A DNA stretch of 64,000 bases from positions 9,661,989-9,725,988 of the forward strand of contig NW_024881322.1 of assembly GCF_018691265.1 (NCBI RefSeq), written 5' to 3'. The notes under the pieces are model-generated. The model was not told where the DNA came from and searched no databases. It saw only the letters and a list, made by a program, of their open reading frames with translations. The DNA is from Tyto alba (lineage: Eukaryota > Chordata > Aves > Strigiformes > Tytonidae). Made by a program: the position numbers and the translations under genes. Within the stretch, counting starts at the first letter, position 1. Every line of letters begins with the position of its first letter. Below, piece by piece: positions 49,959 to 61,900 of this stretch.

Positions 49959-52900
49959 AAAAGATGGTCCTTGCCCTAATAGCATTACAACCCAAATCTA
50001 ACACAAAACAGAAGATAAAGATTGGATATGGCTCAGGAGAGGACTATTACTGACCGTGAGGGGCAGTAACCCCAGCGTATAAAGCTCTGGGTGACAAAGG
50101 AGAGCTCTGAGGCAGCACTGCAGGGCAGTGAGGCAGTGGTGCCGTGGTGTGTAGGGCATTGCCCTGCAGCTCCAGGGCAGGCAGGAAGGTGTTTCCTTGG
50201 ACAGGTAACAAGGGGTGATGGAGATGAGGGTTTCACGCTGCCCAGAGCAGGAGGTCAGCCGCAGCAGTATGTCACGGTCAGGATCTCAATGTGGAGAGGA
50301 GGGCTGGTGCAGGGGAGAGGGGATCAAGCCCCTAGTACAAAGATGGTAGCCAATATTTGCAGTGCTGGCTGAAGGGACCAAGCAGCAAGGCAAAGATGGA
50401 AAAGAGTGGTACCTTGTGGGGGGAGACCTGCAGTGGAGTTGGAGCTGTAACAGCGCACTTTCTGAAGGATGCAATAGAGAAATTAAAGGTGAAAAAAAGG
50501 AGGAAAATCAAAGAGACAAGAAACCTGCAAAACCCCCCCATCAATTAACTCTCTTCAGCTCTAACACACTCAAATGGCATGGCTGGGGTCGCACCGGCTT
50601 GGAGGGGCCCATGAGGTGGAGGAGGTCTCGGTGGAGTCAAAGGAGAAACCAGAATACAGCCACAGAAGAAGTGGATAGAAATGGCCAAAAGCAGCCAGGG
50701 AGCGGGGCCTTTCCTTCAGCTGAAAGACCAACCTGGTCCCACTGCTGCAGCTCCAGCTGCCCTGCACTCTCCCCCATCCCTCTGCACCTCTGTGTTTAAG
50801 CTCCCTGCCAGCCTGTCTGCCTCAGGGCTATGTCCTGCAGCACGGCAGGGACACAGACCTCCTCTTTGCCCTCTCTGTGTGCCTACACAGGTATGGCCAG
50901 GGAGGCAGAGAGTGTGAGAGGTGTGCAAGCAGGATGCCAGCTTTTCTCAAAGAGCTTTGCAAAACTCTGTATGCCTTCCTGAACAGAGGAAAGAAACCAC
51001 TTCCCCCACCTCCTCCATGTAGGACTAATCCCAGTGCTGCCTACAAAGGCACTAGAGGCTCTTAAAGCTTTCCATCAGGCTAAGATCTGCAGTGTCTTCA
51101 TCTGAGTTGTCGGCTTTTCACTTCAGCCCAAGTCACAGCATGCAAAGCCTTTGAAGTTAAGGTATCTGGAGCTGAAACGGCACCAGAAAGACAAACTACA
51201 GGGCTTGAAAGAAATAAATACATAAATAAAACCTCCTTTCATTCTGCTCACAGGCTGCATTTAAATTCTACCCATTGCTGTAAGTAGAATAAAATCTTTC
51301 CTGCCTGTTTCTCAGCTTGTCAGTTGAAAATTGTTGCCAACCAGATCTCTGTTAGGTTCAAAGGAAGACTATCCTGCAGCCCCAGAGGCTGCCTAGCTTT
51401 GGTGGGAACGGCTGGCGTGACGGTGCCCTGGAAGCGGTATGGGCCATGTCGAGTGGGGCTTTGAGGACCAGCTGCAGCAGCGCCCAGCTCCCTGTCCTAC
51501 GTGTCCCCACGGCACGTGGGACAGTGAGGTTGGGGTGTAATGCTTCAGCTCTGCTTGGGGTGTGCAGGAGAGCAGCCCATCGGCTCTTTGGGGGTGTCCA
51601 GGGCTACTCTCAAAAGGTGACAAGGAGCACAGGCTTAAAGAAAGGGATAACCTTGGCATGTGTAAGTGAGAGAGCACGTCAGCCCAGGGCAGCGGGCACT
51701 ACAGGGCCCTTCCCAGCAGAGCCAGGCTACTATTGCAGTATGTGCTTTTGGGAGGAGACGGGTTACTTGCCTCTACATAGCATGAGTGGGTGGGCAGGAG
51801 CCTGGTTCACACCCCACTCTGCCTTGCAATTCCCTTTTGGCTCCCTCCGTGGCTTCCCACTTCTGCGGCTGGGCTGTGAGTTGCAGGCACTGTGTAGTCA
51901 CGACAGGATTGTATGCATGGAGCTTCCTCTCATTAAATGCCACAGCCGTGAGTCTTATTTGTCATCCTTTCACTGCTACTGCTCAAAGATGCCTCTTAGT
52001 ATCTTCTCCACTCGTAAGAAAACTTAGCACTAGAGGTGCTCACAGTGATTGATAACATCAATATTTTATTCACTGCCTGTTGACACTCCCTAATGACATT
52101 TCCATAATTATTTTAATTGGTTTTACAAAAAAGAATAATAATGAGCCCCTAATGCTTGTTGGTTTTTGGTTTAAGCTAGTTGTTCACAGATGGCTCACTA
52201 CTTTTAATGAGTGGAAACATTTATTAGATTTTTGGGGGTTGTAGCCACTTTCACTGCATCTCTACATCTGGAAAATACCTTTTATTTTCCCAAACCCACA
52301 ATGATCCTAAGGAATGCCCAGTAAATATGAACCCCAGGGAGTCAGACAGACTTCCTGTTCTCATTACCAACAGCCATAATCACACCTCTCTTTTTATGCA
52401 CAGTCACACGCAGATGCCAGGCAAAGATGGGGACAGCTAACTTGCAAAAACCTCTTCAGAAGGCTTTCCCCAAGCATGCAATGGGGCAAAAGCAACCAAA
52501 AGAGCAGATATGGGAAGAACGAGAAGATATAATTTGACATTTCTGTCCAACATGAGCCAGAGCATGAAAGAGGCCAGGTGAATGTTTTTCTCTCTCCACC
52601 GGTGTGGATGCAGAGATGTCCCACCACAGACAGGGCGTTTCTGGACCCTCACCCACACATTCAGCCAGGCAACCCTCTCCCCAAGCAACGAGAGCACCTC
52701 AGCTGCTTTGGCCTTTGCTCGCTGACACGTGTATCTGCCTGGGCAGGTGAACAGACCGTGATTTGGCAGTGTTCAGATTGTGCAGGTGATTTTCTTACTA
52801 TTTCATCATACGCTGCCGCTCTGGGATGTGGGGCTTATGGAAGCGTGATACAAGCTGTGCTCTCTCCTGGAGATCTTCCTGTATTGTATTTCGGGATTTG

Positions 52901-55900
52901 AAATTAAATTAACTGCAATCTGCGTGAAGGGGAAGTTGTGAGATACAGCAATGCCTCTAGAAATGTTGTTATTTTTAATTTTCTAGCTTTAAAATGAGTT
53001 TCAGCAAGGGTCATTACAGAGAACATGCTAGGAATAACTTCAGGAGAGGCCCAGCCAACCACATGATACTTGTTTTAATTTGAGCTGACCTTGTATTGTG
53101 CAGTTATGTAGGTTTAGAAATACATTGACTGGAGAAACCAAACTATGACCTTGCTCTTCTAGCCAGGGCACAGTCTGCTTGTTCCTCCCACAGGTCAGTG
53201 GGCATCTTAGGAGCAGGAAGGGGCCAAGGGCATTGTGGTGGAAGTTGAGAGAGGTATTGGGGCATTGAGGAGCTTTGAGGATATGGGAGAGCAGAGACAA
53301 GCTGAAAGGAGACCCCACTGCACCCAAAGATTGATGCCAACCATGCTGCCCTACCCAAGAGAGCCCAAAAGGACGTGGCATGCATGACCCACGAAGGCCA
53401 GACAGGGCCAGCCACGCAAGGGACACAGCCCAATATGCCAAGGGTAGAAGCACATGTGAGAGAGCAAAGGACCCCTGTGTCCCGAGGGGCAGCACCTTCA
53501 TGCTGACCCCTCTTCATCCCCGCTCCTGTGCCCTAGCTCTGGCTCACAGAGGGGACCTCCCTGACTCAGAGCATCTCGCTGCTGGTGTGAACGTGGGGGC
53601 TTGGACCCAGGGAAAGGGGACTAGAAATTCCGTGTAGTTTGAGCAGAAATCTCAGGCCATCAGTAGCACAGTGCTGAACAGGAAGGAAAATGAATAAGAT
53701 CCTGCTGGTTGCTGTTCTGCGGGAGCCGAGACCCATCTCTCCAGCGCATTGTTTATTTCCCTGGCTTGGCAATTTGGCAATTGCCCAAAGGCTAATTAGG
53801 CACCTCAATTTTTACTTTTGTGAGTAGCTTCACAGTAAGGCTTCAGGAAGAAGCAATATCAATAATTTCTTCACAAACAGCTAAAACATTTGCTCTGCAT
53901 TAACTGCCTGAAGACAACTGAAAGCAAACTCTATGGCTGAGCTGACTCATATAAGTGAACCCAGAAGAATAAAAGCTGCCCTCCCCTCCTCTGCTACCCT
54001 TTAGAGATCCTCTATAAAGCTGAAAACTGGTGGAGGCGGAAAGATTTTAAATCCCAGTTTTTAAGTTTAAGAGGCAAAGGCAGCCTCTCTCAAGTAAAGG
54101 AAAAATATGCAGAATTTGCATTCAGGCCATTGCTTGAGTTTCAGACAACCCGGAGTTGCAGTTGCTGTACTCTCAAGCAGTGGTTCAATATACAAGGTTC
54201 CCTCTTATGTACGGCTACAAGGGCAAGGCAGGGATGGCAAAGGACAAGGAAGAAGCATGAAATAAGGAAGAGCAATAACAAACACTGCAAGAAGTCTGAA
54301 GGAAAAAATGAAGCTTCTCTAGATGGAAAATCTCAGAGCAAGGCTGAGTAGGAAATTCCTACTTTTGTAAAGAAATCTAAACAAAATCTGTACCTGCTTG
54401 TATTTGGTTTTAAGGCTGGCTGTCCCCACCAAAGGTGAGTTGGGCCAGTACAAGCGAGTGTCGCAGCATGGAGCTGTACTGTGGAGTTCACAGATCATAT
54501 CCTCAGCTGCTGCATGAATTTCAGACACAAATTGATGTTTTGGATGGATATAGATGGATATAGGCTGCTCTAAGAGCAGCCTGCATTTTTCATTTTTTTT
54601 TTTCCTGCTCTCCCCATGCTTTCATATTTTCTCTCTATTACCTCCTTCTTCTTCCCAGTGTCACCTAATAGAGCAGATCTTATACTGGGTAGGAGTGAGT
54701 CTGCATTCAATTCAGTGATGATCAGGTGGGTTCACAATTAGACAAAATAAATGAGGGCTCACTCCTGATAAAATGCATATACAATGTAAAACACCCTAAT
54801 GCCTTTGATTTCTTACCAGATCCTTGGAATTCTTCATAATCCTTTTTGCTTTCCTTATTGCAGTGCTCAGCCCCACCTAGGAAAGTAAGAACAAAATAAT
54901 AATAATAAAAAAAATCAGATCAGCCTCAGTGTCCTACCAATTTTTCTCCCCATTTCCTACCTTTTTTTTTTTTTTTTAATATATATCAATCACAGCACAA
55001 AAATGATGTATGAGTCCACAAACTCATCATCAGTTACCTTTTATTGGAGTAACAATCAATTATCCAATCACCCCTATGAAACTCCTGTCACAAGAGTTCA
55101 TTTATTTTGCTCCAGGGCATCATTTATTTCCTACGGAAAAGTCCAGATCAGTTGAAGAGCTGAGATTCATATCCTGACTGCACTGTGTGAGCTGCAGAGG
55201 ACAGACTTCTCCAGTGAGTCCTGCTGAAGAACAACTCATCCATTAGACAGCCAAAAGAGGGTTACGTGTGCAATGTTGGTCTGACTTGCTGTGGAATGGT
55301 ACAGAGGAAACATTTGGTCTTGCATGCATAAGGCTTATACTCAGCTGAGGTTCATCCCAGCAGGGGCACAGCTGGCACGCAGGAAGGTACAAAGCAAGGA
55401 CTAGAGTTTGGAAGGCAAGTCTGCTTAGGGTCTAGGAAGGTTAGCTTTTTATTCTGGAACTATCTGCCCTGGAGGGCAAGCTCTTGCTGACAGTGGCAAG
55501 ATCGTTTTTCTGTTGGGTCCATGCAAACTTGTGCTGAAGAAGCATTTTGGGATTTCTGCACAATGAGTATACTTAAACCTAAGTAGAAAGAAAGAGTGAG
55601 AGAACCATTGCAAGAAAAGACCTAGGAAAGGCATCCTTATCAAAGGAGAACAGGCTGGCCATCAGAAGGCCATGGGTTACAACGAAGTCAACTACTGGTG
55701 ATACCCCAGTAATTCCTCAAATCCCTTTACACACACGCTCCTCAGAGGAGGAGAGGAAATGTTGTGCAAGGGGCACCATGTGTGCGTGTGAGTGACGTGC
55801 AGGGACCCGCGCTGCTGGCAGCAGGAGGACGGCCGTGCCACGCGTGGGGCAGCAGGGCCGTGCTCCAACGCACACCGACGGCCTCTTGCCACGGCCAGGA

Positions 55901-58900
55901 ACTGCCGAGCACTGCCGAGGTCCCCCTCCCAAGCCTTCCTCAAGGCTCTGCCCAACCTCAGCCAATGCAGCTTCGTGGCCCGCCTGGCCCACAGCCCTGG
56001 GTCCTGTCCGGCTACGTGCTGGGGCACGGGGAGCAAGCAGGGACTGTTTCGGCACCGTGCTGTTAAGCATCTACCCCCGGCCTCAAGAAATTTTTCCTGT
56101 ACCACAACACAGAGGGACCACACTGATTTTCCTGCCATAAGGACTTTTCCCAGTCATGGAGGCGAGGAGATGCCCCAGATAGGCTCATGCAGTCCAAAAT
56201 GTTTAACAACTGTTTAACATCTCTGATGAGCGGCACTTTCTAAATTCAGCCACATCTTCCCATAGGAAAAGAAGATTTCTCAACTTTAACTTAGAAAAAT
56301 AATTTTAAAAGACAGTTACAGGGGGCTGGGAGGGTGATCTAGGTTTGTACAATGGGTGCCCTGCTCATGAGAAAATCAGTTTCTGAGTGCCCCTGAGATG
56401 AGCTCAGACTGCAGACTTGGGTGCAAACTTCAGGCAAAACCATTTGCTTTTGGCAGGGTAACACCAGCATGTTCCCCCCTGTTGTTCCATTTTCACTTTT
56501 GGACAATTTTTTTATCTCAGTGATGATGTTAAGCATATGTTATCTTGCATTTATTAGGCCACTTTTGCAAACAGTCATATCTGTGAGGCAGTATCTGTGT
56601 GATGGAGTCTGTCCTTCCTCTCAGCATTCAGCATGAAAAAGGCTGAGAATACTGCCCAGTTGCCCCCTTTCAAAAGGAACAACTGTTTTTGATCTGTAGG
56701 CGTTGAGGGTCAGTTAAAATAATAATAATACAAAAAAAAAAAAAAAAAAAAAGAATAAAAAAGGAGATAAAAATCAATTGCTCTTGAAAATGTTTCAAAT
56801 AGAAAGAAAAATCCAGTGTATCACATGTTAGCACTTTGTTTCTGATCAGAACTGTTAGCTAGGACAAACTGTTCTATCTGACAATGCCCTGTCATCAGTC
56901 CCTCCTACAGCCCAGCCTAAGGACATAACTGCTAGCTTAACACCAACCGGGTCTGGGGCCTCTGAGGTAAAGTTCAGCACAAGTTTATATTCATCTGTCT
57001 AGTGCTACAGGAACTCAGCAAGTATGCTTCACCAAGCTGTAACATTTAAGCATTTGGTGAAAAAGAAAATACCCCTCAAGTGATTGCACCTTACTGAACA
57101 GTGGGTGTGCCGGCTTTGAATATTAAAGCATCATATATTTGCATTTAAAGCAACCATTACCAACATTTTTTTACTGAGGATAAAATTTACCTTGTCATTA
57201 TAATTGATTTAGGCAGTGATCAAAGCAAATTAGTTAATTGTGATATTCAAGGCTCAAAAAATTATAGTGAACAATATAAAGGAAGAATAAGCATAAGCAA
57301 CAAGGAACACAGACTTCTAAGTTATTGTTTTTTAATATCTGTGTCACATTAATATATGTTCTTAATATATGTTTAATTCATTGTGTCTATAGTCTTATAT
57401 AAATCTGGGTATGTCACAAATAGATGAGAGATGCCAGGAATGAGCCAAGACACTGTTTCCTAGTTTCCTCCCCCTGGGCTACTGCTGTCCCCAGAAACAA
57501 ACATGCATCTTGCATTTGACATAGTTATGTCATACATTACCAGCTGCTGTAATTTCTGCAATAAAATAACATGAGAGACAGATGAAGAAAATGGTTTAAA
57601 ATTGAGTATGATAGATGAAAAATTTCCAGAGAGGTAGGATTTATCAATCCCCTTCTGCTGAGCATGGGAGGGGAGACCTTTCTTGCTCTCAGCAGCAGAG
57701 CATGAGAAATGCATGCTTCAGACAGCTACAGCGATACTGCATGCAGAAAGCAAAAAACAAGAGAGGAAAGGCTGAATTACCCCACGTATAGAAAACGCTC
57801 TCTCTGAAATGCTAAGGACAAGATCTCCTGCTGCAGAAGTTACTTCAGCCAGGACTTCAGGGTGGGCTGTGAAGCACTGGCAGCCGAAGCATCCACCCGG
57901 GAGAAAACACTCTTGTTTTTACGGGTCACCTGTAATCCCTGGTTGGCACCAGCCCTTCAGGCCTGCTACCAAAGGGCACGCAGCCCGTCCAACCCCTCTT
58001 GCTGCAGCTCGGCTAGCGAGCAGCCTCCTCTCTTTCCCCTGACATGGAAGCCCCACCGAGGAAGGGGCTCCCTGGGCTCCAGCAGCTGATGGATGAACCG
58101 GCAGCCGCTGCCTGGAGGGTGTGCAGAGGTCCAGGGGAGCACCCAGCCAAACTGGTGCAGCCCTGCACCCCAGCATACACCAGATATCCACCCCATGGAC
58201 GGGGCTGAGGGCAGGGGGCCTCAGCTGCCTTCTTTCACTGCCTTCTTTCAATGCTCTCCACAGAGCCCATGTAGTCCCAGGAATGGATTTTTTTCAAACA
58301 GATCTATTTCTCATCATAAACAAACACACGATCCAACTCTAATTCTCTCTCATTTATCACCCTTGTTAGCCAGCTCTTTCCCAGGAGAGCAGATATTTAC
58401 AAAACACTCCAAGTTTCCATTCTAACTCATCTTCATCTTCCTTTCACCAGGAGTGCGCATACCAAGGTACCAGAATGCTGAAAAGCTTGTTAAACAGCAC
58501 TGGCAAAACTGGGATTTGTTCTACAACTCCCACCTTTCATCCTGCAGAGGCTGTACTGAGAATCTTTACGATTGCATGGGACAGCCAAACCAAACGATAC
58601 GTGCTTTGGATGCAAAATAGGGACCTTCCCTGCAAGCCCAGATCTAAAACATGGGAAGCCTGACTCAGTCCTTTCTCCTCCCAGGGCAATTACTCTGATT
58701 TCTGCTCATTTTACGCCACTTGTTTCTTTTGGACTTGGACTCTGTGTGTTCTGGATGAAACATTTTGATTTACATTTCCTAGTTTGCCTCTGCAAAACAC
58801 AGTCAGCATCCACAAGCAACACTTCCTCGTCCTCACACTTTCGTCTGCCAGCCTCCGACCCAAAAAGCTGACGGGCCTGTGGGTCACCCAAGATTTGTTT

Positions 58901-61900
58901 TCAGGGGTCCTGCCTGGGGCAGCTTCTGCATTGGTATGACACAGCCACAAGCAGCACCCTGTAAACCCCAAGTCACCGTTTTCTTTGAGTTTATTTGGTG
59001 GAAGGTTGGGGTTGTGTGGTTTGGTTTTTTGGGTTGTTTTTGTTTGTTTGTTTGTTTGTTTTTTGTTTTGTTGTTGTTGTTGTTGTTGTTTTTGTTGTCG
59101 TTCTTGTTTGGGGGTATTGGGGGTTCTTTTTTTTTTTTTTTTTTCTTTGATTTTATTTTCTGCCAGTGAAGAGGAGCAGGGGAAATGGTGAGAAACAAGT
59201 GAAAGAGGAAGAACTAATGATCAAACTGTGCCTTCTGCTATTGCTCATCTACAGCTTGTTTCTTCAGGTCTCAGTTCTGACTGCAGCAGAAATAACCCAC
59301 ATTTCAGTAAATTTTACCTGTTTCCAAAAAGAAAGGCTGAAAGGAGGGCGTCTTTCTCCCCAGGACCTAGCCTGCTTCCCAGATACTTGCTTTACAGTCT
59401 GTGGTCTCAAAAGAAGGAAACGGATCCCAGCCACAAGGTCTACTTTTGGCTGGCAGCCTGTTCTTACCAGGAACGCAGAAGCACTCCTGCCCCAGAGTTT
59501 GGTTCTGCCTCACCTCCTGGGAAGCAGTTCACATTTTCAGTGAAAGAGAGAGAGGAATAAGGGAAAATAGTGGGAGTAATTTTATTTTATGAAACCCCAA
59601 AAGGTTTCTTTTTTTCCAGCCAGAATTGGTTGGCTCCTGTTTTGTGAAAGAGCAGGCTGGCCACAGTAATGTCCATGAGGAATGTGGCTCTTGCTTTTTA
59701 CAACGACAGTGAATGACCTGATAGAGGGGACATGAACCACCATGAGAGCTTGTGGCAACGAAGCTTATTTTGGTAAGATAAAATAACATTAGCACAAATA
59801 TGTATATTTTTGCTGACATAAGATGACTCCCAGTAAAATCATACTACTGGAAATTAAGCTAAATTTGACAGCCCCAAGGTCTCTAATAATCCCAAGTAGA
59901 AAAGTGATGGGGAGCAGAAGAGGCACTCTGAACAGCAGAAAGAAGACTACAAGCTCCTTACAGCACAGACTGTTTAAGAGATTGCCAGCAGCAGGACTCC
60001 TGAAGTCGAGCCATTTTTCTGGCCCCGACAAAATCAATTAAAGTATTGCCATTTAACTGAATAGTCTGGCTGTTTTAAAACAATCTAGAAACAAGCTGAG
60101 AATAATCTCCTGCAAACCTGCTTGCTCCTGGGGCCAGAAAGGGATTTGGGTAGGCAGAGCCTAAACCCCCTCACCCTATTTCAGCCCCTTTTGCTTGCCA
60201 AAGGAACATTCCTGTATCACAGGACCCGGTGCAGAAAATCCTCCACCATATGAGCTGATAAACTTTTGTGGCTAAAAAAATATCCAGTCATCCTAAACCT
60301 TGGATACCTGTACCCACTGTCAGCGTTTTGGAGTGGTGTTGCAGCTAGTGTGAGAGTATCTGCTGTTGATGTAGCTTAAACCTCCAGGCGTATTACAGCA
60401 GCTTTAGAAAATACCCAGTTTTCAGCCACCTACGGTAAGCGTACACTTCGGAGGCACTGTATTATTTTGTCTCCTGACTTGAAGAAGTCCCTGATGTTGC
60501 TATCCTCATACTAAGGGCAGAGAAAAATCTCTGGTTGGGCAAGAAACACGCAGCGGGAGAGCCTATGCATGCACATCTCGCTGCTCATCCAGCCCTGGCC
60601 CAGGCTCTGCTCTGCGGGCCACCGGGGGCAGCTGGGGGGCTCACAAGACCCCATTACGAGAGACATCGGCTCGCACAGCCGTGCTGGTGATCCAGGAGCC
60701 ATCAGTGCCCCTTCTGCTCTTCCCCACCAACATCAAGGGTCTGCTCCTGAAACTGCCCACCCGTGGGGCAGCCCACCTCGCCCAAGCGCCCGGGGAGCCC
60801 CCGCCACCGAGCCACCCTCGCCCAGGTTAGATGCTCTCCTCCTCCAGCTCCGCAACGAGAGCACTGCGAATGGAGCAGTATTTTTTAATTCTTAATTAGA
60901 GCCAGGCCTCCTAGAATAATCACAGAGTGCTAATGGCTCCAGGAAAGCTGGGAAAAAAAAAAAATTAATTTGGGCTGATTTGTCAGAGACCAGGGAAATA
61001 CGTACTGTAGCGCATGTATGGTTTGCTTGGCTTGCAGGGTCTCCATTATATAGATAGTTTGCAAGGCCTCTGAAAGAGGGGCTCTTCCTTTCTCGGGACA
61101 CATGATCTCACTAGAGCAACATCACAGAAACAGAACAAAATAAACTATTGACTGAAAAAGCAGCTACAATTTGATATTTGCCATCTTAAAGGCAATTAAA
61201 ACCTGAACATTATACTGCCTTATAAGAGCAAGTAAGTCTATATTTACTTTACTCCTTTTGCCAGTACAAATATGTTACTGATTCTGGGAAAATGGACATC
61301 CAAAAGTCTAAATGAATAAACGAAGTACCTGAAAATCGATAGAGTTGAACAAAACAATCATTAGTATTAAAGTCTTGGTCAAACACTTGGCAGGGGACTG
61401 AGCCAACATTTGCAGGCTCATATAACTGAAGTGATCAATCAAATTACAAACCACAGAAGCAAATGTGAGGTAAACTGCGTTTTATGCATCTGTATCTCTG
61501 ACTGTATATTAATTTTTTTCACCGATAATCCATCTTTACTCAGTCTGACTTGTCACGGAGTTACTGTAGGCAATTTATCAACCACTTGAGCATGAACTCT
61601 AAGCACTGTTCTTCTCCTCCCATCTCCCCCAGCCTCCTCACGCTGTCTCAGGGCACTAGGCAAGCTAAAAAGGAGGGCAACGTTGGGGTAGAAAAATAGT
61701 TTTGTTGGTAGAGTTGCCTTATTCTTGGTGAGAAACAAATACTGCTTGACTACCATTGGGAAGGGAGAGGGGATTTGTCTGAGCCACTGACTCAGGACGG
61801 TTTCCATGCAAATGAGAGTCTAAATTTTGTTTAAAAAGCAAAATAAAAAATCCCCATCTTCATTTGTTTTCCTCACAGACAGTGCAGTCACTGGAGCTGT

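Noticed and set aside
51446..52027. 193-codon open frame on the plus strand
   Set aside because: No recognisable domain, GC-rich intron sequence, no splice or promoter evidence. Treated as chance.
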